Assembly: GCA_035293965.1 (NCBI GenBank)
Contig: DATGLW010000001.1
Span: 1 to 34,605, forward strand
Length of the DNA: 34,605 bases
DNA from: DATGLW01 sp035293965
Lineage (GTDB): Bacteria; Actinomycetota; Acidimicrobiia; Acidimicrobiales; RAAP-2
Reading direction: 5' to 3'
Below the pieces are notes generated by a model, which was not told the DNA's origin, did no database searches, and worked only from the letters and a program-made list of their open reading frames with translations. Shown piece after piece: positions 14,967 to 22,792 of this stretch. Position 1 is the stretch's first letter; the number at the start of each line of letters is the position of its first letter. Position numbers and translations under genes: made by a program.

Positions 14967-15968
14967 ATGGACGTCAGGAGCGAGCTCCGCGACGAGCTGG
15001 CGAGGGGGCCCAGAGGCGGCTCGACGCCGCGCACCGGCCTGCGCCTGTCTGCCACGGACGAGGCGGTCGAGCTGCGCGTCGGCGCGCTGCGCGCCGAGCC
15101 CCTCGTCCGGCTCGGTCCGGTCGACTCGGGGCACGTCGCGGCCCTCGCCGAGGTTCCCGACCGCTGGCCGCCGATCCTGGTGGCCGCCAGGACCATGTTC
15201 GTGCTCGACGGGGTGCACCGGGTCGCGGCCGCCCGGCGCCTCGGCCTCGAGCGGATAGCCGGCACCTTCTTCGAAGGTGACGACGACGACGCGTTCGCCG
15301 CCGCCGTCGAGCGCAACGCTGCCCACGGCCTCCCCCTCTCGATGGCGGAACGGAACCGCGCCGCACGCTGCCTCCTCGCGCTGTCGCCCGGGCGCTCGGA
15401 CAGGGCCATCGCAGAGATCTGCGGCCTCGACCACAAGACGGTCGCCCGCCTGCGCGCGACCGGCCGCCCCGGCGGGGAGGACCCACGCGCGGCTGTCCGG
15501 ATCGGCCGGGACCGGCGAGCCCGTCCCCTCGACGCCGCCGCGCTGCGGACCAGGATCGCCGCCGTCGTCGTCGAGGCACCCAAGGAGTCCCTGCGCCAGA
15601 TCGCCCGGCGGGTGGGTGCGTCACCCGAGACCGTGCGCGACGTGAAGGCGCGGCTCGCCCGCGGCGATGACCCCGTCCCCCACTCGGCTCAGCCTGCGCC
15701 CCTGCTGCCCCCGCCCGCGCCGGACCCGCTGCCAGCGCTCACGTCCTGGTCGCGGGACTCCGCCTGCAGGTCGGCGACCGGCGCCGCCGAGTTCGCCTCG
15801 TGGTTCGACAGCGGAGCCCGCTCGCTCGAGTGGCCTCGCTTCGTCGACGCCGTCCCGCTGAGCCGGGTGTACCCAGTGGCGGACCAGGCACGTCTGTACG
15901 CCGACGCGTGGCGCAGCTTCGCAGACGCGCTCGAGCACCGCACGCGCTCGCGCCCGGATGCCACCTGA
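14967..15968 (+). CDS. ParB/StrR-like pathway-type transcriptional regulator
   Basis: A 333-residue protein with a ParB-like nuclease-fold domain (about residues 36-115). It includes AEVPDRWPPILVAARTMFVLDGVHRVAAARRLG, with the DGxHRxxAA signature. One HTH (GRSDRAIAEICGLDHKTVARLRA, about 142-165) and a second (SLRQIARRVGASPETVRDVKARL) follow. This order is found in StrR/NovG-type activators of antibiotic clusters rather than in chromosome-partitioning ParB, which lies beside parA. No parA is present. The C-terminal ~90 residues have a Pro-rich linker and a small helical domain. ATG 14967 is chosen from the promoter at 14917-14945; earlier in-frame GTG and ATG codons exist at 14880-14891. It is divergent from the P450 operon and may control it. 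Confidence 0.78.
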   Translation: MDVRSELRDELARGPRGGSTPRTGLRLSATDEAVELRVGALRAEPLVRLGPVDSGHVAALAEVPDRWPPILVAARTMFVLDGVHRVAAARRLGLERIAGTFFEGDDDDAFAAAVERNAAHGLPLSMAERNRAARCLLALSPGRSDRAIAEICGLDHKTVARLRATGRPGGEDPRAAVRIGRDRRARPLDAAALRTRIAAVVVEAPKESLRQIARRVGASPETVRDVKARLARGDDPVPHSAQPAPLLPPPAPDPLPALTSWSRDSACRSATGAAEFASWFDSGARSLEWPRFVDAVPLSRVYPVADQARLYADAWRSFADALEHRTRSRPDAT

Positions 15969-16012
15969 GGCCCGACGTGGCCCAGGGAGGCCGACGAGGC
16001 CGCCGGGCCCTC

Positions 16013-16041
16013 TTGCATATCGATTCCAGGTCGGCAACAAT
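16013..16041 (+). promoter_or_regulatory. Weak candidate promoter for the LysR gene
   Basis: TTGCAT (16013-16018), a 17-base spacer, and AACAAT (16036-16041) lie in the 109-base gap before the LysR gene. Only 3 and 4 of 6 positions match consensus, but this AT-rich patch stands out from the surrounding GC-rich DNA. Confidence 0.3.
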
Positions 16042-16077
16042 GGCCACGCTCTCGAGGAGGCTGGCCGGGGGGCGCTT

Positions 16078-16983
16078 GTGGAGCTCGTCCATCTCCAGTG
16101 CTTCGTCGCCCTCGCCGACGAGCTCCACTTCGGTCGCGCCGCGGCCCGGCTCCACGTCGGCGCCTCCGCGCTCAGCAAGCGGATCGGCGAGCTCGAGCGG
16201 CGGCTCGGCGTGCGCCTCTTCGACCGGACGAGCAGGGAGGTGCGGCTGACCCCGGCCGGGGAGTCCCTCCTGGGTCAGGCCCAACGTGCGCTCGCCGAGA
16301 TCGGCGTCCTCCGGGCCATGGCCGCGGACGCCGCGGGCGGTGCGATCGGGATGGTCCGGGCGGCCTATTCGCCCGGCAACGGCGAGCTCATGACCATGCT
16401 CCACCGCGAGCTGCGCAAGCAGGCGCCCGGGGTGGTGGTGCACCCCGAGCAGATGATCAGCCTGCGGGTCGCGGCGGCCGTGCGGTCGCACCTCGCGACG
16501 ATCGGGATCGCGCGGGTCCCGCCCGGCCCGGGGCTCGCCACGATGGTGCTCGCCGAGCACCGGCGCAACCAGGTGGCCATGCCCTCGTCGCACCCGCTCG
16601 CCGCGCGGGCGGAGCTCACCCCCGCCGACCTCAAGAACGAGACGCTCATCGAACCCTCCCGCTCGGTGGGGGGGGAGCCGACGCACCTCGAGGCGGCACA
16701 CCGCGAGGCGGAGGTGACCACCGAGAGCGAGCTCTTCGACCTGGTGTCGTCGGGGATGGGCCTCTTCGTCACGAGCGAGGGCGTCGTCCGCCGCAACCCC
16801 CGCCACGACGTGGTCGCGCGGCCTCTCGTGGGCTTCGACTGCTGGTCGCGCGACCTCCTGATCTGGCGGCCCGACGACGACTCGCCGGTTCGCCGGACGG
16901 TCTGCGAGATCGCCGAGGCCATCAGGCCCCAGCTCGCCGAGGTGGCCGGGGGGGTAGCCGGGCCTGCCACCGGGCGGGCATGA
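16078..16983 (+). CDS. LysR-family transcriptional regulator
   Basis: A 301-residue LysR regulator of standard length. The winged HTH is at residues 1-65 (VHLQCFVALADELHFGRAAARLHVGASALSKRIGELERRLGVRLFDRTSREVRLTPAG), followed by a linker helix and a two-lobed effector domain (about 90-290). GTG 16078 gives the family-typical N-terminus, and a GGGGGG run lies 5 bases upstream; the frame is open earlier but that part has no similarity. LysR proteins usually control a neighbouring gene in response to a pathway metabolite. Here the next gene on the same strand encodes a VOC protein 64 bases downstream, and the upstream gene is another regulator, so the target is unclear. Confidence 0.92.
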   Translation: MELVHLQCFVALADELHFGRAAARLHVGASALSKRIGELERRLGVRLFDRTSREVRLTPAGESLLGQAQRALAEIGVLRAMAADAAGGAIGMVRAAYSPGNGELMTMLHRELRKQAPGVVVHPEQMISLRVAAAVRSHLATIGIARVPPGPGLATMVLAEHRRNQVAMPSSHPLAARAELTPADLKNETLIEPSRSVGGEPTHLEAAHREAEVTTESELFDLVSSGMGLFVTSEGVVRRNPRHDVVARPLVGFDCWSRDLLIWRPDDDSPVRRTVCEIAEAIRPQLAEVAGGVAGPATGRA

Positions 16984-17047
16984 GAGGCTGGCACAGACGG
17001 CGCACTGGCCCCGAGCGACGTCGGGCCCTGCCCAGCCGGGAGGAACG

Positions 17048-17938
17048 ATGTTCGAGATCAGCCGGATCTTCCACCTCACCCACGTGGTGGACGATCTCGA
17101 CGCCGCCCTGCGCTGGTACGAGGGGGTCCTCGGCGGTGAGCTCCTCGGGAGCCCGACCCGGGGGCCCACGGGCGCCAGCATCTGCCTCGTGCTGGTGTCG
17201 GACCTCGTGCTCCTGCCGCTGCGCCCGACGCCCGAGGACCCGGGCACGCGTCGGTTCCGGGGGCGCTTCGGCCAGCACCTCCACTCCCTCGCCTGGTTCG
17301 TGGAGGACGCGGCCGACCTGGTCGCCCGCCTGCAGGCGCGGGGACTGTCGCTTCGCGACGAGCACGGCCGGCCCCTGGAGGGGATCGACCACGAGATCTG
17401 GACGCCGCCGCGGCAGGCGCCCTGCCTCATCGAGTTCTTCCGCTCCCCGACCGAGGCGGGGCCCGGGAGCGGTGTCGGCCTGCCGGCCGACCCGAGGTAC
17501 GTCCCCGGGTGGTCGCCGGAGCCCTGGCGACGCCACCCGCTCGGCATCGAGCGAACGGCGTGCGTGACCGTGGTGACCGCCGACCGGGTGGCCGCCTCGA
17601 CGTTCTTCACAGACGCCCTGAACGGCCACGTCATCGCCGAGGTCGCCGAGACGGCGTGGGGCACGCGCTCGACCATGGTGCAGGTCGGGCCGCACACGGT
17701 GGTCGAGGTCGCCCAGCCACTCGACCCCACCAGCCGCGCCTCGGCCGACCTCGAGGCGAACGGATCGATCCTCCACGCTGCCACGTTCGAGGTGGGCGAC
17801 CTCGCGCAGGCCGCGGACCACCTGGCGGCACGGGGCATGCGGGTCACCCAGCCCGGCCCGCACGCGCTGACGCTCGACCCCGACGACAGTTTCGGCCTCC
17901 TGCTCCGTTTCACCGACCAGCCCGTGTCCGACTGGTGA
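17048..17938 (+). CDS. Two-domain VOC (vicinal oxygen chelate) protein, dioxygenase/glyoxalase-like
   Basis: A 296-residue protein made of two VOC modules. Module one has FHLTHVVDDLDAALRWYEGVLGG; His12, His79 (QHLHSLAWFVED) and Glu129 (CLIEFF) fit a metal site. Module two starts near residue 170 (PLGIERTACVTVVTADRVAASTFFTDALNG) and has the same layout. VOC enzymes include extradiol dioxygenases, glyoxalases and epimerases using a divalent metal. ATG 17048 has GGGAGGAA upstream. A longer homologue with the same two-module plan is encoded at 23926-24903 on the other strand, including the matching PLGI-(E/Q) module boundary. The stop codon lies inside a 19-bp repeat array. Exact reaction unknown. 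Confidence 0.85.
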   Translation: MFEISRIFHLTHVVDDLDAALRWYEGVLGGELLGSPTRGPTGASICLVLVSDLVLLPLRPTPEDPGTRRFRGRFGQHLHSLAWFVEDAADLVARLQARGLSLRDEHGRPLEGIDHEIWTPPRQAPCLIEFFRSPTEAGPGSGVGLPADPRYVPGWSPEPWRRHPLGIERTACVTVVTADRVAASTFFTDALNGHVIAEVAETAWGTRSTMVQVGPHTVVEVAQPLDPTSRASADLEANGSILHAATFEVGDLAQAADHLAARGMRVTQPGPHALTLDPDDSFGLLLRFTDQPVSDW

Positions 17939-17988
17939 GAGGTCGGGCGGCTGGTGAGAGGTCGGGCGGCTGGTGAGAGATCGGGCGG
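17932..17988. repeat. Three tandem 19-bp repeats spanning the stop codon of the VOC gene
   Basis: Units at 17932-17950, 17951-17969 and 17970-17988 begin CTGGTGAGAGGTCGG; the third has one change. The first copy holds the last codons and TGA of the VOC gene, and the other two repeat that stop and its context downstream. 19 is not a multiple of three, consistent with a non-coding duplication. Confidence 0.9.
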
Positions 17989-18054
17989 CCGGCGCCAGGC
18001 CCGGCAGGGCGCCGAGCGGACCATGTCGGCAACGAGCGGCAAAGCGAGGGCCAG

Positions 18055-19080
18055 ATGACCGCACGTGCGTTCGATCCCCGCGATCGGCAGGGCCCGAAGG
18101 CGCCCGTGACGGGCACGCCCCTGCGGCCGCGGGGGTCGCTGCGCCGCACGACGACGCTCGACAGCAGCTTCCCCGACGGTCCGGATGCGCCGATCCGCCT
18201 GGACCTGCGGGCCCGCGACCTGCGGACCGGAGCGGACGGCACCTCGACCGTCTCGGGCGAGGTGCGCGTGGAGATGCGGGTCGCGAATCCCGGCGGCGTC
18301 CTCGAGGTGCACGCCGATCCCCCCGAGCCTCGGCTCGCCCGCCTGGTCGGATCGAGCCCCGTCGCCGGATGGCGCCGGAAGGTTGCCGACCTGCTCGACG
18401 ACCACGCGGCCGGCGGATCCCTCCTCTACCTCGTCCTCGACGCCCTGCCGGCCTGGATGGGCCTCGCGAGCTTCGGGCTGGTGGACCTGCCGAGGACCGA
18501 CGGCCTGCCGGCGTTCGCGCGGGCGCGTCCGGGCCGCCAGGTCGATCCCGGCTCGCGCGTCGACCTCTGCGCGGGATGGCAGGCCGGCGGCACCCTGCTC
18601 GAGTTGATGGCCGCAGGGCGATCGGGGACCGAGTTCGCACGACCCGTCGCCCCGCCGCTCGAGGACCCCGACGACCCGCTCGCGTGGCATGCGGTCGAGC
18701 CGCTGCCCCCCTACGGCGCTCGACGCCGGCGCCGGATCGACCTCGTCGCCGGGGACCCCCTCGCCGTCGACGCCATGTTCCGGGACACTGCCGCGGACGC
18801 AGCCGGGCACGAGCGCGTGCTCCACGAGTACACGGTGCGCGCCACGCTCGACCCGGCCAGCCTCGAGATCGTCGACGCGGACGCGCTGCCCCGGGTCCTC
18901 CCGTACCGGGAGTGCCCGGAGGCCGCGACGAGCGCCGCTCGATTGGCGGGGACCGACGTGCGGGCCATGCGCCGCTTCGTCAGCCGGGAGCTGCGCGGGG
19001 TGTCGACCTGCACCCACCTCAACGAGCTCTACCGCACGTTCGCCGACCTCGGCGCTCTGGCCGCGCAGCTGCGCCCGTGA
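18055..19080 (+). CDS. DUF2889-type protein
   Basis: A 341-residue protein of unknown role. The C-terminal third matches the DUF2889 pattern: HEYTVRATLDPASLEIVDADALPRVLPYRECPEAATSAARLAGTDV, ending in LRGVSTCTHLNELYRTFADL with a conserved Cys-Thr-His. The N-terminal part has RRTTTLDSSFPDG and a beta-rich section. The conserved Cys and CTH hint at a metal or catalytic site, but no activity is established for the family to my knowledge. In actinobacteria, genes of this type are often near acyl-CoA catabolism genes. ATG 18055 has GCGAGGG upstream. The next gene, a Liv transporter remnant, begins 91 bases on. Confidence 0.65.
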   Translation: MTARAFDPRDRQGPKAPVTGTPLRPRGSLRRTTTLDSSFPDGPDAPIRLDLRARDLRTGADGTSTVSGEVRVEMRVANPGGVLEVHADPPEPRLARLVGSSPVAGWRRKVADLLDDHAAGGSLLYLVLDALPAWMGLASFGLVDLPRTDGLPAFARARPGRQVDPGSRVDLCAGWQAGGTLLELMAAGRSGTEFARPVAPPLEDPDDPLAWHAVEPLPPYGARRRRRIDLVAGDPLAVDAMFRDTAADAAGHERVLHEYTVRATLDPASLEIVDADALPRVLPYRECPEAATSAARLAGTDVRAMRRFVSRELRGVSTCTHLNELYRTFADLGALAAQLRP

Positions 19081-19171
19081 TCGGGCCCGTGCCCCGGGGG
19101 CGGCTGCAGTCGCGCCACCCGGAGCCGCCGCTGGGGTCGTGCCACACGCCCCGGGGCCTATCGGGAGCACG

Positions 19172-21109
19172 GTGAGCAGCTACCTGCCGTTCGTGGTCAT
19201 CGGCCTCACCACGGGCTCCGTCTACGCCCTGGCGGCCACCGGGCTGGTCCTGACCTACAAGACGTCGCGGGTCTTCAACTTCGCCCACGGCTCCATGGCG
19301 ACGGTGGCGGTGCTGCTCTTCTTCGCCCTCGTCGACCGGGGCAGGATCGGCTGGCAGCTCGCGGCTGCGGTTGCCGTCGTCGGGATCGGCCCTGCCCTCG
19401 GCATCGCGTTCGAGCTGGTCGGCCGCCGGCTGACGCCGCTCACCACAGAGGCCAAGGTGCTGGCGACCATCGGTGTGGTCCTCTTCGTCTCCGGTGGCGT
19501 GGCGCTCTGGGGTGCCCAGGCGTTCGGCGGGGGCCCTCCGGCGTCGCACCCGGCGCTTCCCGGGGACCTCGTACGCATCCTCGGTGGACTGGCCGCCGCC
19601 GCGGTCGGCGCGATCGTGGCCATACCGGCGATCAGGGTTGCCGGCATCTACCTGGCGGTCGCCACCTTCGGGTTCGGCGTGCTCCTCGAATAGCTCGCCT
19701 ACTCGACCCCGCTCATGTTCGGCACGAGCCAGAGCGTCGCGCCGCGGCCGGCCGTGGGACCGTTCGACGCCAGCGACGACGTGAGCTACTCCGTCGTCCT
19801 CCTGGTCATCTTCGCGGTCGCCCTGGTGTCGGTGCAGGCGGTCCGACGGGCTCGGCTCGGCCGCCTCCTCCGGGCGCTCGGCGACTCGCCCATCGCCCTC
19901 CAGGCGCAAGGCACGTCGATCAACATCACGCGCGTGGCGGTGTTCTGCCTCTCCGCCCTGCTGGCCGGCGTGGGCGGCGCCCTGCTCGTCTCCCAGGAGC
20001 GGTTCCTGTTCGCGACGCCTTTCTCCTCGACCGACTCGCTGACCATGGTCGCCATCCTGCTCACCCTGCGCGTCGGCGAACCCGTGTCATCGCTGCTGGC
20101 GGCGGCGGCCTTGGTGATCGTCCCCTCGTTCCTGGGCGGCGGGAGCGGGCAGGTCTGGTGGCTCGACATCGGGTTCGGCGCTGGCGCGGTGCTGGCCGCC
20201 CTGGGGAGCTCGGCGGGCTGGCTCCCCCGCGTCCGGTGGGCACCGCCTCGCCGCCGGCTCGTGACCCGGTCGTCAGCTCCGCCCGCACAGACCCACGCGC
20301 AGGCCCGTGGCCCTGCCCCTCGCACGCGGAGCGAGCCCGCCACCCGGGCGGGGCTCGAGGTGCGGGACCTCTCGGTCCGCTACAGGGGCGTGGTGGCGGT
20401 CGAGCACCTCGACCTCACGGCACCCCTGGGCCAGATCACCGGGCTCATCGGGCCCAACGGAGCCGGCAAGACCACGACCTTCGACTTCTGCTCGGGGCTC
20501 GTGGCACCCGTCACCGGCCACCTGCTCCTCCACGGCCGAGACGTGACGTCGCTCAGTCCGGCGGCAAGGGCGCGCCAGGGTCTGGGCCGGACGTTCCAAC
20601 GGGTGCAGCTCTTCGACTCGCTCACGGTGCGCCAGAACGTCGAGCTGGGGCGCGAGGGAGGGCTGGCCGGGTCCCACCTCCTGACCCACGTCGTCGCCCC
20701 ACCGGCCCAGCTCAGGGAGGTGCGTGCCGCCGCGACCCACGCCATGGACCTGGTCGGGATCGCCCCGCTGGCCGAACGCGAGGCCCGGACGCTGTCGACC
20801 AGCGAGAAGCGCCTGGTCGAGCTCGCTCGCTGCCTGGCGGGGACCTTCGACGTCCTGCTCCTCGACGAGCCGTCCTCGGGCCTGGACATGGCCGAGACCC
20901 GCCGGTTCGGTGAGGTCCTGACCCGGGTGGTCGACGAGCGCGGCATCGGCATCCTGCTGGTCGAGCACAACATGGCCCTCGTCATGGACGTGTGCACCGT
21001 CGTGTACGTGCTCGACTTCGGCCACCTCATCTTCGCCGGCCCACCCGAGGAGGCCGCCGCCAGCGACACCGTGCGCGCTGCCTACCTCGGGTTCGCGCAC
21101 GCGGTGTGA
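19172..21109 (+). pseudogene. LivH-LivM-LivG fusion with internal deletion and in-frame TAG
   Basis: One frame of 645 codons encodes parts of a branched-chain amino acid-type ABC transporter. First comes the LivH N-half (TTGSVYALAATGLVLTYKTSRVFNFAHGS ... VLATIGVVLF), ending at LVRILG. It then jumps to the middle of LivM (AIPAIRVAGIYLAVATFGFG), where the second half of LivH and the first third of LivM should stand, roughly 240 residues in ordinary fusions. At 19691-19693 a TAG replaces what should be a Gln codon in FGVLLE-(Q)-LAYS. The ATPase LivG part is intact: GPNGAGKTTT, LSTSEKRLVELARCLA, LLLDEPSSGLD, VEHNMALV. Its signature is LSTSE rather than LSGGQ-like. Without a stop change this yields a 173-residue product plus a possible restart at ATG 19715. 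No LivF is present. GTG 19172 follows CGGGAG. Decay is more likely than a working carrier. Confidence 0.75.
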
Positions 21110-21135
21110 CCCGCGCCGCTCAGGTCGTCGCCCGC

Positions 21136-22287
21136 TCAACCTGCCGTCAGCAGCACGGCCCCGGCGAAACAGCCGACCGCGTTGGTCCACACCGCGACCT
21201 CGGCGCCGGGGACCTGTCGCGCACCGGCCTCGCCCCGGAGCTGGCGAACGGCCTCGATGCAGAAGTTCGCACCGTGCCGGCGACCGAAATTGCAGGCGCC
21301 GCCGTCGGTGTTGAGCGGCAGCCTGCCCCCCAGGCGAGTGTTCCCCTCGGCGATGAACGGTCCCGCCTCCCCACGCCCGCAGAAGCCCAACGCCTCGAGC
21401 CACTGGAAGGTGATGACCGAGAATCCGTCGTAGAGCTGCGCAGTGTCGACGTCGGAAGGCGAGAGGTCGGTCCGCGACCAGAGGGCCTCGGCGCAGTGGG
21501 CGGGCGCGTTCCAGGTGAAATCCTCGATGAGCGACATGTCGAAGTCGCGAATGGCCGACAAGGCGTAGGCCTCGACGAGCACCGGCTTGTGCGGCCGGTC
21601 GGCAGCGCGCTCAGGCGTGGTGAAGATGACCGCGGCGGCTGAGTCGACCGGGTAGTCGCAATCGAGCAGCCGGAGCGGCTCCGAGACGAACCGGCTCGCC
21701 AGGTAGTCGTCGACGGTGAGCGGGTCGCGGAAGATGGCCTCCGGGTGCAACGCGGCGTGGGAGCGAGCAGTCACCGCGTTCGCGGCGAACTGCTCGTAGG
21801 TCGTGCCGTACTGGTGCATGTGCCGCTGCATCTGGAAGCCTCCGATGGTCGCGCCGGCGGCCCCGGCACCGAAGGGTGCCGAGAACTGGTTGTCGCCGGC
21901 CACGCGCATCGGCCCGCGGGCACGCTCGGGCTCGGGTGGTCGGTTCGCGCCGCCGAACTGCCGGATCAAGCGCACTGCCACGCAGGTGTGGCACAGGCCG
22001 GACGCAACGGCGGAGATCGCCATGATGGCCGGCTCGACGAAAGCCGGCCCGAGGAGGGTCGAGCTGTAGAAGTAGTCGAGCGGCACGATGCCGAGCAGCT
22101 GGCCCATCGCCATCGCGTTGCCGCCCATGGTCGCGATCCCATCGATGTCGGCCGGGGCCATCCCGCCGTCGGCCATTGCTGCGGTGATGGCCTGGCGCAC
22201 GAGCTCGTCGTCGGGGTGCGGCAGGCGGCGCCCGACCTCCGAGAAGCCGACGCCGGCCACCGCGACTCGGTTGGAACGGTTGGTCAT
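21136..22287 (-). CDS. Thiolase-superfamily protein lacking the catalytic Cys, Ltp2 aldolase-like
   Basis: A 383-residue thiolase-fold protein. N-terminus RVAVAGVGFSEVGRRLPHPDDELVRQAITAAMADGGMAPADIDGI is typical. The place of the nucleophilic Cys reads YSSTLLGPAFVEPAIMA, without Cys, and the usual HDCFT is YDGFS (Tyr286, Asp287). The final motif GHPxGATG is GRRHGA. These changes resemble Ltp2-type lipid-transfer proteins, which act as retro-aldolases on steroid side-chain CoA thioesters together with a DUF35 partner. A DUF35 gene stands 20 bases upstream. ATG 22287 has AGGAG upstream. An aldolase role is inferred from these residues and from the pairing. Confidence 0.8.
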   Translation of the reverse strand: MTNRSNRVAVAGVGFSEVGRRLPHPDDELVRQAITAAMADGGMAPADIDGIATMGGNAMAMGQLLGIVPLDYFYSSTLLGPAFVEPAIMAISAVASGLCHTCVAVRLIRQFGGANRPPEPERARGPMRVAGDNQFSAPFGAGAAGATIGGFQMQRHMHQYGTTYEQFAANAVTARSHAALHPEAIFRDPLTVDDYLASRFVSEPLRLLDCDYPVDSAAAVIFTTPERAADRPHKPVLVEAYALSAIRDFDMSLIEDFTWNAPAHCAEALWSRTDLSPSDVDTAQLYDGFSVITFQWLEALGFCGRGEAGPFIAEGNTRLGGRLPLNTDGGACNFGRRHGANFCIEAVRQLRGEAGARQVPGAEVAVWTNAVGCFAGAVLLTAG

Positions 22288-22307
22288 GATCTGGCTCCTG
22301 GGAGAGG

Positions 22308-22748
22308 TCAGGCGCCTGGCAGTGGCGCGAACAGCGGGAGCACGACACGGGGAGCGACCTCCCGGAAGGTGGCGCGCAGCGGAAGGCCGATGCGCAGGGC
22401 CCCCTTGTCGTAGTCGACGAGATCGGTCACCATCCGCAAGCCTGGCTGCTCGACGAGCTCGACGACCGCCAGCGCGTACGGCACGCGGGCCTGGTAGTAG
22501 GGATCGAAGGGCTGGCTGGGGAAGGTCCACGTGACGAGCGTCGCCTGTCCCGAGACCTCGGCCGGCCCGAGAGACGTCGACAGGCATCGCGGGCAGACGT
22601 GGCGGGGCCAGTGCACGTAGAAGCCGCAGGCCTCGCAGCGCAGGATCAGGAGCCGCCGGTCCGCGACCCCCTCCCAGAAGAACCGCGTCAGCTCGCTCGG
22701 CTCCGGCAGCGGCGGGTAGAGGGCCTCAGGGTCGAGGTCGTCGAACAT
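22308..22748 (-). CDS. DUF35 zinc-ribbon/OB-fold protein, partner of the thiolase-like protein
   Basis: A 146-residue protein. The N-terminal helix (ELTRFFWEGVADRRLLILRCEACG) leads into a zinc ribbon with Cys38, Cys41, Cys52 and Cys55, then an OB fold (GQATLVTWTFPSQPFDPYYQARVPYALAVVEL ... VTDLVD). DUF35 proteins such as the ChsH2 C-terminal domain bind acyl-CoA ligands and activate Ltp2-type aldolases. ATG 22748 has GAGGTGA six bases upstream. It directly precedes the thiolase-like gene with a 20-base gap, the arrangement of other aldolase pairs. The second DUF35 domain in the window is fused to a thiolase-like half at 7072-8355. Confidence 0.88.
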   Translation of the reverse strand: MFDDLDPEALYPPLPEPSELTRFFWEGVADRRLLILRCEACGFYVHWPRHVCPRCLSTSLGPAEVSGQATLVTWTFPSQPFDPYYQARVPYALAVVELVEQPGLRMVTDLVDYDKGALRIGLPLRATFREVAPRVVLPLFAPLPGA

Positions 22749-22792
22749 CGTGGCTCACCTCGGGATCGGTTCTGTCGAAGTCCGACTGGCCT

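Noticed and set aside
17932..17988. Possible CRISPR-like array
   Set aside because: The 19-bp units are directly adjacent with no spacers, there are only three, and no cas genes are present.
15739..19170. Open frame of 1143 codons on the minus strand
   Set aside because: It is antisense to the LysR, VOC and DUF2889 genes, whose protein families are clear; the long frame comes from high GC content.
19715..21109. Independent ABC transporter ATPase/permease gene starting at ATG 19715
   Set aside because: It has no ribosome site and begins in the middle of a LivM domain in the same frame as the upstream part, so it is better read as the rest of an interrupted gene, though a restart product cannot be excluded.
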